Assembly (NCBI GenBank): GCA_964463695.1
Contig: CAYXCZ010000002.1
Location: 1-64,000 of the forward strand
Length of the DNA stretch: 64,000 nt
Direction of reading: 5' to 3'
DNA from: JALNZU01 sp964463695
Lineage (GTDB): Bacteria; Bacteroidota; Bacteroidia; Bacteroidales; F082
Within the stretch, counting starts at the first letter, position 1, and each line of letters begins with the position of its first letter. Below, in pieces: positions 50,083 through 60,905 of the stretch. The notes beneath the pieces were generated by a model. The model saw nothing but the letters and a program-made list of their open reading frames with translations, was not told the origin of the DNA and searched no databases. Both the position numbers and the translations under genes were made by a program.

Positions 50083-52296
50083 TTATTCAACTGATTTAAG
50101 CTCCTGTACAGGCATGCTTATTTCTTTTTTCTTTTGATTGTTTTGTACAATGTTCATCTCTTTTATGAGATTGGTTGCGCCGGCAAACTTATCCACAATT
50201 AATAACACATAGCGGATATCAACACTGATGGTACGCTGTAGAGAAGGTTCAAAAGCGATGTCACCACTCATTGCTTCCCAGTTGCCATCGAAAGCCAAAC
50301 CAATCAGCTGACCTTTGCCATCAATCACCGGACTACCCGAATTACCACCAGTGATGTCGTGGTTGGTGAGGAAATTCACAGTCATACTTCCGTCGGGGTT
50401 GCCATATTGGCCATAATCACCTGTTTCGATCATCTTTTTTAATTTTTCAGGCACTTCAAATTCCCACACCGAAGGATCTTCTTTTTCAAGAATACCTTTA
50501 GTTGTTGTTGTGTAATCATAATGAATAGCATCAGCAGGATAATAATCCTGAACAGTGCCATAGGTCAGGCGCAAGCTAAAGTTGGCATTTGGGTAAAATG
50601 TACGTTCTGGTTGCATTTCGCGAAGTCCGGCAATGAACATCCGATTACCTTGTTTAAGTTCTTCACCAGATTTTTGGGTTGCTTCCTGCAATTGTTGATT
50701 TACTTTGGAAAAAGCTCTGATAAGTTGATATGCAGGATCATTTGTAAGTGCTTTCGCTTTAGGATTATTCAAAAAAGCAGCTGTTTTTTCAGCGCTGGTG
50801 AAATTAGATTTGGCAAACACATCACGTGCTAATGCATTGAAATCATTTTTGTAATCAGCTGCCATCGTGCGCAGTAATGCAGGTTGTTGATTTACCGGAA
50901 CATCTGTGTAAAACATCTGTAGCATTCGAGCTAAAAGCGCTTCATCAATCGCTTCATCGTAATTTTTAAAGGTGGATTCGATGTTCTTTTTAAGACGTTC
51001 TGTCTCGTTATTGACAGCTTCTTTATTTGCTGGTTTTGCCACCAACAATTCTTCCAGTTTATTGAACCTGTTTGCATTACCTAAAAGCTCACTACCTTGC
51101 ATAATAGCTTCGGACATATACCAACGCGTCACGTTATAATCGGCGAGTGTTTTGTATGCTCCCTCGATCATAGGTAGGGCATTTCCGTATTTTTTCATCA
51201 GATTGGCATCTGTTTCAATTCGTGCAGTGAAATCTTTTTCGATTCGTTGTTTCTTTTCAACAACGTCTAAACGTTTGAGACCACGTGTTTGTCCGATAAA
51301 ATATTTCCAATAGTTAGCAACACCAGCATATTTACTGGCATATTTCAACCGTACAGCGCTACTTTTTTCCATTCCCTCGTCCATGATTCTAAGTTTTTCA
51401 GCGCGGATTTTTACACGTGTGGGATTGGTTTCATTAACTGCCATTGCAACTCCGTAAGATGTAAGGTAGCGATCGGTACTTCCGGGGTTTCCCATAATCA
51501 TTGCAAAATCATCTTTCTTTACTCCATCAATTGAAATGGGGAGGAAGTGACGTGGTTTGAAAGGCTTATTATCAGCGCTGTATTCAGCTGGTTTGTTGTC
51601 AGCTCCTGCATAAACACGAAACATACTGAAGTCACCGGTGTGACGCGGCCACATCCAATTGTCAGTATCTGATCCAAATTTACCAATACTTTCAGGTGGA
51701 GTTCCAACAAGGCGAATATCTTTAAATGTTTCATAAACAAGAACATAGAATTCATTACCTTCATAATAATCTTTTACGATTGCATTGTAATGTGTGCCTT
51801 CGGTAATTGATTTAACAATTTCCTTTGATCGCTCACTTATTTTCTCAGCACGTTCTTTTTCGGGTGTTGATGCGTTTAAGCCATCCAATATTTTGGCTGT
51901 TACATCTTCCATGCTAACCAAAAACTGAACTGTAAGACCGCTGACAGGAATCTCTTCGCCATGATTTTTGGCCCAGAAACCGTCTTTCAGATAATTGTTT
52001 TCTACCGAACTAACCGATTGGATGGAACCATATCCGCAGTGATGGTTGGTAAGCACCAAGCCTTGATCGGAAATGATTTCTCCGGTGCACCCACGTCCAA
52101 AAATTACAATTGCATCTTTCAAACTTCCACTATTGATGCTATATATTTCCTCCGGAGAAAGCTGAAGTCCTAATTTTTTCATGTCGGCATAGTTGAGTTT
52201 TTCAACCAGCATTGGAATCCACATGCCTTCATCGGCCCTGAGATTCATTCGTAAAAATGATCCGAAGATCAAGAGAAGAAGGATAACTTTTTTCAT
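50083..52296 (-). CDS. S46 family dipeptidyl-peptidase (DPP7-type specificity)
   Basis: A 737-residue exported peptidase. Signal peptide MKKVILLLLIFGSFLRMNLRA, the catalytic His in LVLTNHHCGYGSIQ and the Ser in TGGNSGSPVID. Between them is the long helical domain typical of S46, which removes dipeptides from the amino end. The residue that sets S1 preference is Gly in GLAFDGNWEAMSGD, as in DPP7, rather than the Arg of DPP11 (which prefers acidic residues), so hydrophobic P1 residues are expected. The ATG at 52296 follows a -7 element by about 40 bp. S46 peptidases are characteristic of Bacteroidota that use peptides and proteins. Confidence 0.93.
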   Translation of the reverse strand: MKKVILLLLIFGSFLRMNLRADEGMWIPMLVEKLNYADMKKLGLQLSPEEIYSINSGSLKDAIVIFGRGCTGEIISDQGLVLTNHHCGYGSIQSVSSVENNYLKDGFWAKNHGEEIPVSGLTVQFLVSMEDVTAKILDGLNASTPEKERAEKISERSKEIVKSITEGTHYNAIVKDYYEGNEFYVLVYETFKDIRLVGTPPESIGKFGSDTDNWMWPRHTGDFSMFRVYAGADNKPAEYSADNKPFKPRHFLPISIDGVKKDDFAMIMGNPGSTDRYLTSYGVAMAVNETNPTRVKIRAEKLRIMDEGMEKSSAVRLKYASKYAGVANYWKYFIGQTRGLKRLDVVEKKQRIEKDFTARIETDANLMKKYGNALPMIEGAYKTLADYNVTRWYMSEAIMQGSELLGNANRFNKLEELLVAKPANKEAVNNETERLKKNIESTFKNYDEAIDEALLARMLQMFYTDVPVNQQPALLRTMAADYKNDFNALARDVFAKSNFTSAEKTAAFLNNPKAKALTNDPAYQLIRAFSKVNQQLQEATQKSGEELKQGNRMFIAGLREMQPERTFYPNANFSLRLTYGTVQDYYPADAIHYDYTTTTKGILEKEDPSVWEFEVPEKLKKMIETGDYGQYGNPDGSMTVNFLTNHDITGGNSGSPVIDGKGQLIGLAFDGNWEAMSGDIAFEPSLQRTISVDIRYVLLIVDKFAGATNLIKEMNIVQNNQKKKEISMPVQELKSVE

Positions 52297-52336
52297 GTAC
52301 ACGTAATTAATGATTGACGATTTTGAGAATAAGTAA

Positions 52337-52344
52337 CAAAACTA
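52337..52344 (-). promoter_or_regulatory. -7 promoter element for the S46 peptidase
   Basis: TAGTTTTG on the minus strand, matching TAnnTTTG, about 40 bp before the ATG at 52296. Confidence 0.45.
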
Positions 52345-52526
52345 TAAAAAAAATGACAGTGACCGTTATAAGAAGCAGTGCTTCAAGTTATTGGTCTTAA
52401 GCATAAAGTAAATGGTTTTGTTTTCAATGAATGGTTTTTGCTATTTTCGTGATTTGATACTTTTTGTTGCGATTTAAACAGACCGAAAGTATATGATAAA
52501 AGGCATTAACAGTTTATAATAGTAAT

Positions 52527-53120
52527 ATGGAGCGATGTAATTGGCCAGGCAATAATGCTTTAATGATTGAATATCACGACAAGGAGTGGGGTGTGCCTCT
52601 TCATGATGATCAGAAATTATTTGAATTTTTGGTTCTGGATGCATTTCAGGCTGGATTAAGCTGGCAAACTATCATTAACAAAAGGGAGAATTTTCGAATA
52701 GCATTTGATAACTTCGATGCGCAAAAAATAGCACTGTATGATGCTGCTAAAATTGATGCTTTATTAAATGATGCCGGAATTATTCGCAACCGTTTGAAGA
52801 TTTACGCTACCATTTCCAATGCAAAGACTTTTTTAAAAATCCAACAAAGGGATGGATCGTTTGATGTGTTTATATGGCAATTTACAAAAGGTAAAACATT
52901 AATAAATCATCCAACCTCTTTGAAAGAAATACCGGCGCGATCTGATGAGTCGGATGAAATGAGCAAAGCTCTTGTAAAAGAAGGTTTTAAGTTTGTGGGC
53001 AGTACTATTTGCTACGCTTTTATGCAGGCCGCAGGTATGGTTAACGATCACCTCACCTGCTGTTTTCGCCAAAGCGAACTTGGAAAACCGTTGCAAGAAC
53101 CGACAAAAGACAGTATTTGA
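52527..53120 (+). CDS. tag: DNA-3-methyladenine glycosylase I
   Basis: A 197-residue base-excision repair enzyme that removes 3-methyladenine. It shows the zinc ligands Cys4 and His17 (MERCNW, YHDKEWGVP) and the C-terminal His/Cys pair (VNDHLTCCFR), with the central WQTIINKRENFR and FVGSTICYAFMQAAGMVN segments. Length is normal for Tag. It stands alone, divergent from the S46 peptidase. Confidence 0.95.
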   Translation: MERCNWPGNNALMIEYHDKEWGVPLHDDQKLFEFLVLDAFQAGLSWQTIINKRENFRIAFDNFDAQKIALYDAAKIDALLNDAGIIRNRLKIYATISNAKTFLKIQQRDGSFDVFIWQFTKGKTLINHPTSLKEIPARSDESDEMSKALVKEGFKFVGSTICYAFMQAAGMVNDHLTCCFRQSELGKPLQEPTKDSI

Positions 53121-53189
53121 GTGTTTGCAAATGACTTAGGATAACCGTTGTTGGGAAAGAAATATGAGCGCTTACTCATTCTTTTTCCC

Positions 53190-53197
53190 TATTTTTG
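53190..53197 (+). promoter_or_regulatory. -7 promoter element for the LuxR-type regulator
   Basis: TATTTTTG, an exact TAnnTTTG match, 25 bp before the ATG at 53222. Confidence 0.5.
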
Positions 53198-53221
53198 CTG
53201 TGAAATAATAAACAATAAACC

Positions 53222-53866
53222 ATGGAATCACTCATCCGGGTTATCATTGTAGATGATCATGAAATTTTTCGTAGTGGCTTAAAAATGGTAATCAACAAGC
53301 TTGGTTATGCAAAGGTTGTCGGTGAAGCCGCTGATGGAGTTGAGTTTCTTGGGATACTTGAGCATGAGGAAACGGATCTCGTTTTAATGGATATCGAAAT
53401 GCCTGTCATGAATGGCATCGAAGCAACAAAAAAAGCAATTGAAAAATACCCTTCCCTGAAAGTGATTGCCTTGACAATGTACAAGGACGATGCTTACATA
53501 CAAAGCATGATGGAAGCCGGGGTTAAAGGATTCCTGATAAAAAATATCCGTAAAGAAGTGCTCGACAGAGCTTTACAAGCTGTTTATAACGGTAAAACCT
53601 ATTACAGCGAAGAGCTTTGGGATTATTTTACCAAAAGTTTCGTTAAAGAAGAAAAACACGAAAATGAGCTGGTCCTGACTAAACGTGAAATTGAAGTGCT
53701 CCAATTACTCGGTGAAGGTCTTAGTAATAAGGAAATTGCCGACCGACTGTTTGTAAGTGAGCGCACAATCGTTGGACATAAATCAAATTTAATGGCCAAA
53801 ACTGCAGCTAAAAATACAGTTGCTTTGCTTGCTTATGCTATACGTAATGGATTGATTAGCATGTAA
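53222..53866 (+). CDS. NarL/FixJ-type response regulator (receiver plus LuxR HTH)
   Basis: A 214-residue regulator: receiver domain with VDDHE near residues 10-13 and phosphoacceptor Asp57 in LVLMDIEMPVMNG, then a C-terminal LuxR helix-turn-helix (LTKREIEVLQLLGEG, SNKEIADRLFVSERT). It binds DNA when phosphorylated. It lies just upstream of the hydrogenase genes and has its own promoter; a partner kinase is not adjacent. A perfect 16-bp palindrome begins 12 bp after its stop codon. Confidence 0.93.
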   Translation: MESLIRVIIVDDHEIFRSGLKMVINKLGYAKVVGEAADGVEFLGILEHEETDLVLMDIEMPVMNGIEATKKAIEKYPSLKVIALTMYKDDAYIQSMMEAGVKGFLIKNIRKEVLDRALQAVYNGKTYYSEELWDYFTKSFVKEEKHENELVLTKREIEVLQLLGEGLSNKEIADRLFVSERTIVGHKSNLMAKTAAKNTVALLAYAIRNGLISM

Positions 53867-53877
53867 ATAGTATATTT

Positions 53878-53893
53878 TTGCGTAATTACGCAA
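53878..53893. promoter_or_regulatory. 16-bp perfect palindrome TTGCGTAATTACGCAA with -7-like element
   Basis: TTGCG-TAATTA-CGCAA is a perfect palindrome. Its left end overlaps a TATTTTTG element at 53873-53880. It is upstream of the hydrogenase gene cluster and just after the LuxR-type regulator. There is no T-tract after it, so it is more like an operator than a terminator. Confidence 0.5.
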
Positions 53894-53993
53894 TTCATTT
53901 TGCCTTAATTTACTGGTTTTTCTTCTTCTTCCTGCCTATTTCTTCATTGTGAAATCAGTAACAACCAACCTGTTTTCAATCAATGTTTCATTG

Positions 53994-54001
53994 TACTTTT
54001 G
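53994..54001 (+). promoter_or_regulatory. -7 promoter element for the hydrogenase cluster
   Basis: TACTTTTG, an exact TAnnTTTG match, 53 bp before the ATG at 54055. Confidence 0.5.
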
Positions 54002-54054
54002 CTCCAATATTGTTAATTAAATAACAGACTAAAAACCCTCAAAAATCAAATACA

Positions 54055-54573
54055 ATGGAAAAAGCAAAAATTTTAGTGGTTGATGACGACATGGATGTGA
54101 TCACCGTATTAGAACAAATACTTACCAGTGAAGGATATGAAGTTATTTCAGCCTTTAATAAGCAAGAAGGTATTGAGCTGGCTATCAATCAGAAACCTGA
54201 TCTCGCAATCCTCGACGTAATGATGACAACACATTATGAAGGTTTTGAAATGGCCAAAGAATTTGTTGATAATCCTGCTCTTCAACATATACCCACTCTT
54301 ATGGAAACCTCTATTGAGGTGCTCATGACAACAAAGCCAAGTGTTCAGGCCATGGCCCGTGAGTTCAGAAATGATCCTAATTACAAAGAATTACAAGTGA
54401 TTCTTATTCGCGACATCGTTACTGGCAATTCTGGTATCGATTACCGTGCCGAAGACGGACGTTCGGTATGGGTGCCTGTTGATGGTTTTATCCGTAAACC
54501 TGTTGACAAAAGCAGAGTACTACCGGAAGTACAGCGGATTTTGGCCAAAAAATCAGAACAAATCAAAGCCTGA
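54055..54573 (+). CDS. atypical stand-alone receiver protein in the hydrogenase cluster
   Basis: A 172-residue receiver with VVDDDMD at 8-14, the phosphoacceptor Asp54 in LAILDVMM, and Lys148 in GFIRKPVD. It has about 50 more residues than a standard 120-residue receiver; the extra part (roughly residues 72-112) lies between the beta-3 phosphorylation loop and beta-4, an unusual place. No output domain is present. The gene precedes hydC and has its own -7 element, so it probably relays phosphate among the kinases of the cluster. Confidence 0.85.
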   Translation: MEKAKILVVDDDMDVITVLEQILTSEGYEVISAFNKQEGIELAINQKPDLAILDVMMTTHYEGFEMAKEFVDNPALQHIPTLMETSIEVLMTTKPSVQAMAREFRNDPNYKELQVILIRDIVTGNSGIDYRAEDGRSVWVPVDGFIRKPVDKSRVLPEVQRILAKKSEQIKA

Positions 54574-54677
54574 TTTATAGCTTAATTTCATAAAGCGCAG
54601 AATAATAAGCAGGCAAAGATGTGCTAATCAGCAACATTATTCCTTAAGGCTCATCTTCCTGTTCAACATAAAGAAAA

Positions 54678-55144
54678 ATGAAAAGTACAGTTCAAGAAAT
54701 TTTAACACATTATCCAAACGCAGGCCACGATAGCCTTATCCCAATCCTACAGCAGGTTCAGGAAAAGTTAGGCTTCCTTTCAGAAGAGGCTGTGATTGAA
54801 GTTGGAAAGTATCTTAAAATGCCCGCCAGTAAAATATTTGGTGTGGCTACCTTTTACAATCAGTTCCGCTTCACCCAGCCCGGAAAATATCATGTTCAGG
54901 TTTGCAGAGGCACTGCCTGTCACGTACTGGGTTCGGCCACAGTGCTTGAAGAGATGGAAAAACAATTGAAGGTAAAAGCAGGACTAACAACACGCGACAA
55001 ACTCTTCAGTCTCGAAGTGGTTGCGTGTATCGGAGCATGTGGATTAGCTCCAGTTATCAGTGTTAATGGCGAGTTTCATGCCAAGGTAACAAGCGAATCC
55101 ATCAAATCCATTCTTGAAGTTTACAGAAACAAGGAGACTCAATC

Positions 55145-55148
<4 letters not shown>
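54678..55148 (+). CDS. hydC: NADH-oxidising hydrogenase gamma subunit (NuoE-like)
   Basis: A 156-residue thioredoxin-like [2Fe-2S] protein with Cys76, Cys81, Cys117 and Cys121 (CRGTACHV, CIGACGLAP). In trimeric electron-bifurcating [FeFe]-hydrogenases this subunit carries electrons next to the flavin subunit. It overlaps the start of hydB by 4 bp, so the two are coupled. Confidence 0.95.
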
Positions 55149-57085
<1,937 letters not shown>

Positions 57086-57117
57086 TTCAACGCATCAAAT
57101 CTAAAATCACGATCATT

Positions 57118-58839
57118 ATGAATCTCACGATAGAAGTAAATAATAATACAATAGAGGCCAAACAGGGCGAGACTATTCTCGACGTGTTGAATCGCCATGG
57201 TATGAGTGTGCCAACTTTATGCCACATGAAAGGGCTATTCCCAACAGGCTCATGCCGCATGTGTGTGGTAGAAGTTGAAGGACGTCGCAATCTGGTGACA
57301 GCCTGCTCAGAACCTGTCATGCCCGGAATGAAAATAAAGACCCACTCATCGAGGGTTATTGAATCGCGTAAAACAATCGTTGAATTACTGCTTTCAAACC
57401 ATCCGGATGACTGTTTATATTGCGAACGTAACGGTAACTGCGAGCTTCAGAAATTATCTGAGGATCTCAACGTAAGAGAAAGAAGAATCAGCGGCACAAA
57501 AAACAATTACAAGTTAGATGTTTCGAGTGCAAGTATCGTTCGCGATCCCGCAAAGTGCATCCTTTGTGGAAGATGTGTGCGCGTGTGCGATGAAATAGAG
57601 GGTGTATCTGCTATTGAGTTTGTTGGCAGAGGTAGTAAAACATTTATCGACACTTCTTTTAATCATGGATTAAACCTTTCAACATGTATTAACTGTGGTC
57701 AGTGTATAATGGTATGCCCTACAGGCGCTTTAAAAGAAAAACCACATATTTCTGAAATAAAAAACAACCTGAGCGATCCTTCAAAAACAGTTGTTATCCA
57801 ATACGCTCCTTCCATTTCTGTCTCATTGGCTGAAGAGTTTGGATTCCAGCCCGGACATAACATCATTGGCTTGATGAATGCTGCGCTTCGCCGAATCGGT
57901 TTCGATTTTGTTTTTGACACCTCATTCTCAGCCGACCTTACCATTATGGAGGAAGCTTCCGAATTGGTGCATCGCATTACCAATCAGGGTGTGCTGCCGA
58001 TGATCACAAGTTGTTGCCCGGGATGGGTCAAATATGCAGAAGAGTTTAGTCATGATATGTTGCCTCATCTTTCTTCATGCAAATCTCCTCAACAAATGAT
58101 GGGAGCCATCATTAAGAGTTATTTTGCTGAAACAGAAGGCCTGGCACCCGAAAATATCTACTCGGTTTCAGTGATGCCTTGCACAGCTAAAAAGTTTGAG
58201 CAGCAAAGGGAAGAAATGACACAAAATGGCATTTCTGATGTGGATGCTGTGCTTACCACCCGCGAACTTGCCCGACTTATTCGCATGCATGGAATTGATA
58301 TCAATAAACTTGAGCCTGAATTGGCCGATTCGCCACTGGGAACACGTTCCTCGGCAGGTAAACTTTTCGGATCATCAGGCGGTGTCATGGAAGCTGCCAT
58401 CAGAACAGCGCATTATTTTGTGACAGGAAAGGAAATGGTTAAGTTTCAGGTGAAAGGTGTAAGGGGTTTGGAAGGACGTAAAGAGGCTTTTGTACAGATG
58501 GGCGACCTGCGTGTAGGTGTTGCTGTGGTAAGTGGATTGAAAAATGCTGCCGACATAATCGAAGAAGTTCGTAATGGACGCAGCGATATCCATTTTATCG
58601 AAGTAATGGCTTGCCCCGGAGGGTGTATCAATGGTGGAGGACAGCCAATTGGTGCTGATGAAGATGCCATAAGAGCGCGAATGAGGACATTGTACGACAT
58701 CGACGAAAAAGATGCCATCAAGGTTTCTCACAAAAATCCTTATATTGTTGAATTGTATAATAAATTCCTTGGGAAGCCCCTTGGACATAAGAGTCACCAC
58801 CTCTTGCATACACATTATCAAAAGAGAGATATTTATTAA
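57118..58839 (+). CDS. hydA: catalytic subunit of NAD-linked trimeric [FeFe]-hydrogenase
   Basis: A 573-residue hydrogenase. Domains in order: [2Fe-2S] plant-type ferredoxin (Cys35, 46, 49, 63), His-ligated cluster (His95, Cys99, 102, 108), two [4Fe-4S] clusters (CILCGRCVRVC, CINCGQCIMVC) and the H-cluster domain. All three H-cluster motifs are canonical: TSCCPGW (297-303), MPCTAKKFE and EVMACPGGC. It produces or consumes H2 with NADH (and ferredoxin if bifurcating). It ends at a hairpin at 58851-58876 before the sensor kinase. Maturation needs HydEFG; only HydG is in the window. Confidence 0.97.
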   Translation: MNLTIEVNNNTIEAKQGETILDVLNRHGMSVPTLCHMKGLFPTGSCRMCVVEVEGRRNLVTACSEPVMPGMKIKTHSSRVIESRKTIVELLLSNHPDDCLYCERNGNCELQKLSEDLNVRERRISGTKNNYKLDVSSASIVRDPAKCILCGRCVRVCDEIEGVSAIEFVGRGSKTFIDTSFNHGLNLSTCINCGQCIMVCPTGALKEKPHISEIKNNLSDPSKTVVIQYAPSISVSLAEEFGFQPGHNIIGLMNAALRRIGFDFVFDTSFSADLTIMEEASELVHRITNQGVLPMITSCCPGWVKYAEEFSHDMLPHLSSCKSPQQMMGAIIKSYFAETEGLAPENIYSVSVMPCTAKKFEQQREEMTQNGISDVDAVLTTRELARLIRMHGIDINKLEPELADSPLGTRSSAGKLFGSSGGVMEAAIRTAHYFVTGKEMVKFQVKGVRGLEGRKEAFVQMGDLRVGVAVVSGLKNAADIIEEVRNGRSDIHFIEVMACPGGCINGGGQPIGADEDAIRARMRTLYDIDEKDAIKVSHKNPYIVELYNKFLGKPLGHKSHHLLHTHYQKRDIY

Positions 58840-58850
58840 TTTATACTAAT

Positions 58851-58876
58851 GAGCAGAAACCTCAGGGTTTCTGCTC
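58851..58876 (+). terminator. strong hairpin between hydA and the hydrogenase-like sensor kinase
   Basis: GAGCAGAAACC (58851-58861) pairs perfectly with GGTTTCTGCTC (58866-58876) around TCAG, followed by TTTACC. It sits 12 bp past the hydA stop and 15 bp before the sensor-kinase ATG. The T tail is short, so partial termination or mRNA processing is likely, giving less kinase than hydrogenase. Confidence 0.65.
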
Positions 58877-58891
58877 TTTACCAGCTCAATA

Positions 58892-60880
58892 ATGGCACAT
58901 AACAGCAAACATAAGCAATTGGTATTCACTGTTAAAGACCGTTGTCGCGTATGTTTCACCTGCGTGCGCGAATGTCCGGTGAAAGCGATAAAAATCGTTA
59001 ACGGACAAGCCGAAGTCATCAGTGAGCGCTGTATTGGATGTGGCAATTGTGTTCGTGTTTGCAGTCAGGACGCTAAAGTGTTCTTAAAACTTACTGATGA
59101 AGTGATCGCATTACTTGACTCAGGTCAAAGAACCGCTGCCTGCCTTGCCCCAAGTTTTCCGGCTGAGTTCACCGAAATAGAGGATTACCAGATTTTAGTT
59201 GGAATGGTGAAGGCCCTTGGCTTTGATTTGGTTACCGAAGTTGCTTTTGGTGCTGATATGGTGGCCGTTGCTTATCGCGATATCTATGAGAAAAACAATG
59301 GTTCAGGCATCATTTCATCCGATTGTCCCGCAATCGTTTATTATGTAGAACACTTTCAGCCAGAGCTGGTTTCTAATCTTGCACCTTTGGTTTCACCAAT
59401 GGTTGCTGCTTCGCGTTTTTTAAAGAAGAAGCATGGCGATGACCTTCAAATTGTTTTTATCGGTCCTTGTATTGCAAAAAAAGCTGAATCGGATGACATT
59501 CATTATTCTTTGACATTCAGCGAATTAAGAGAGCTTTTTGAAATAAAGAACATTCGGCCTGAAGCAGTCGAACCTCGTGAATTTGATCCCCCGCATGCTG
59601 GTAAAGGTGCTGTGTTTCCAATAAGTCATGGTCTTTTACAGAACATGGATGTCGAACCTGATCTCACCAAAGGTGACATCATTGTAGCTGAAGGACGACG
59701 TAATTTTATGGATGCCATCAATGAGTTTGGCAAAGGAACATTAAAGGTGCGCCATCTCGAACTTTTGTGTTGCGAAGGATGCATCATGGGACCCGGAATG
59801 ACAAAAATTGGAAATAAGTACCAACGGCGAGCTCTTGTTTCTCAGTTTGTTGAAAACAAAATGAAAAAACTTGATAAAGATGAGTGGAATCAGCAAATGA
59901 GTATTGCTGAGGGTATCGACCTTTCCAACAGCTTCCAGGCAATGGATCGCAGAATGGATAAACCTTCATCCGAACGCATAGCTGAGGTGTTATTTAACAT
60001 GGGCAAAAACGACGCTTCCGACTATCTCGATTGTGGAGCTTGCGGTTACGATACGTGTGTGGAACATGCTATTGCTATTGTTCAGGGTTTGGCAGAAAAC
60101 GAAATGTGCCTACCTTATGCCATCGAAAAACTTCACCAGTCAATTGAAAAGCTGAACTTTTCAAATATCGAACTCAATTCAGCACGCGAGGCTCTTAAGC
60201 AATCCGAAAAACTGGCACATATGGGTCAGCTTTCAGCCGGAATTGCTCATGAACTTAACAACCCGCTGGGTGTAATAACCATGTATAGCAACCTCATACT
60301 CGATGATACTACAGATGCCTCACTACGTGATGATCTGCAACTGATTGTTGAGCAAGCCGATCGCTGTAGAAAAATTGTGGGCGGTTTATTGAATTTTGCA
60401 CGCAAGAATCAAGTACGTCTAACTGAAACACATCTCGAGAAGTTTGCTACCCGAAGCTTGCAGTCAATTGTTGTGCCTCAATCTGTTACAGTAAAACTGG
60501 AAGTTGAACTTCAGGATCCGTACCTGTTTATTGATGCAGATCAAATGATGCAGGTACTTACCAATCTTGAGAAAAACGCCATCGAAGCAATGCCAGATGG
60601 AGGCGAGCTAACGGTCATTCTTAACGATAAAAATGACGATATTCATATCACAATACGTGACACAGGAACAGGAATTTCACAGGAAAATATGGATAAAATT
60701 TTCACTCCTTTCTTTACAACAAAGGAAGTAGGAAAAGGAACCGGTCTTGGACTACCACTCTGCTACGGAATTGTAAAAATGCATAAAGGAAAAATAAACG
60801 TCGTTTCCAACACAATTTCCACAAAAGGACCTTTGGGAACGAGTTTCATTATTACCTTACCGAGAAACCCTAACGATTAA
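58892..60880 (+). CDS. [FeFe]-hydrogenase-like sensor histidine kinase
   Basis: A 662-residue protein with, in order: two [4Fe-4S] ferredoxin motifs (CRVCFTCVREC, CIGCGNCVRVC), an H-cluster-like domain, an iron-sulfur Fes-type domain (DCGACGYDTC plus Cys406), a coiled linker, HisKA with His453 (GIAHELNNPLG) and HATPase (TPFFTTKEVGKGTGLGLPLC). The H-cluster ligands are kept: Cys145 (SSDCPAIV), Cys193 (GPCIAKKAE), Cys293 and Cys297 (LLCCEGC). The proton-transfer Cys of TSCCP is Asp144, so catalysis is probably weak. It most likely senses H2 or redox state and signals to the neighbouring receivers. No membrane segment: cytosolic. Confidence 0.9.
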   Translation: MAHNSKHKQLVFTVKDRCRVCFTCVRECPVKAIKIVNGQAEVISERCIGCGNCVRVCSQDAKVFLKLTDEVIALLDSGQRTAACLAPSFPAEFTEIEDYQILVGMVKALGFDLVTEVAFGADMVAVAYRDIYEKNNGSGIISSDCPAIVYYVEHFQPELVSNLAPLVSPMVAASRFLKKKHGDDLQIVFIGPCIAKKAESDDIHYSLTFSELRELFEIKNIRPEAVEPREFDPPHAGKGAVFPISHGLLQNMDVEPDLTKGDIIVAEGRRNFMDAINEFGKGTLKVRHLELLCCEGCIMGPGMTKIGNKYQRRALVSQFVENKMKKLDKDEWNQQMSIAEGIDLSNSFQAMDRRMDKPSSERIAEVLFNMGKNDASDYLDCGACGYDTCVEHAIAIVQGLAENEMCLPYAIEKLHQSIEKLNFSNIELNSAREALKQSEKLAHMGQLSAGIAHELNNPLGVITMYSNLILDDTTDASLRDDLQLIVEQADRCRKIVGGLLNFARKNQVRLTETHLEKFATRSLQSIVVPQSVTVKLEVELQDPYLFIDADQMMQVLTNLEKNAIEAMPDGGELTVILNDKNDDIHITIRDTGTGISQENMDKIFTPFFTTKEVGKGTGLGLPLCYGIVKMHKGKINVVSNTISTKGPLGTSFIITLPRNPND

Positions 60881-60905
60881 ATATTACTTTAAATAATAAA
60901 ATAAA

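Noticed and set aside
53878..53893. FNR box
   Set aside because: FNR sites have TTG-N8-CAA; here the spacing is TTG-N10-CAA and the inner bases differ from TTGAT-N4-ATCAA.
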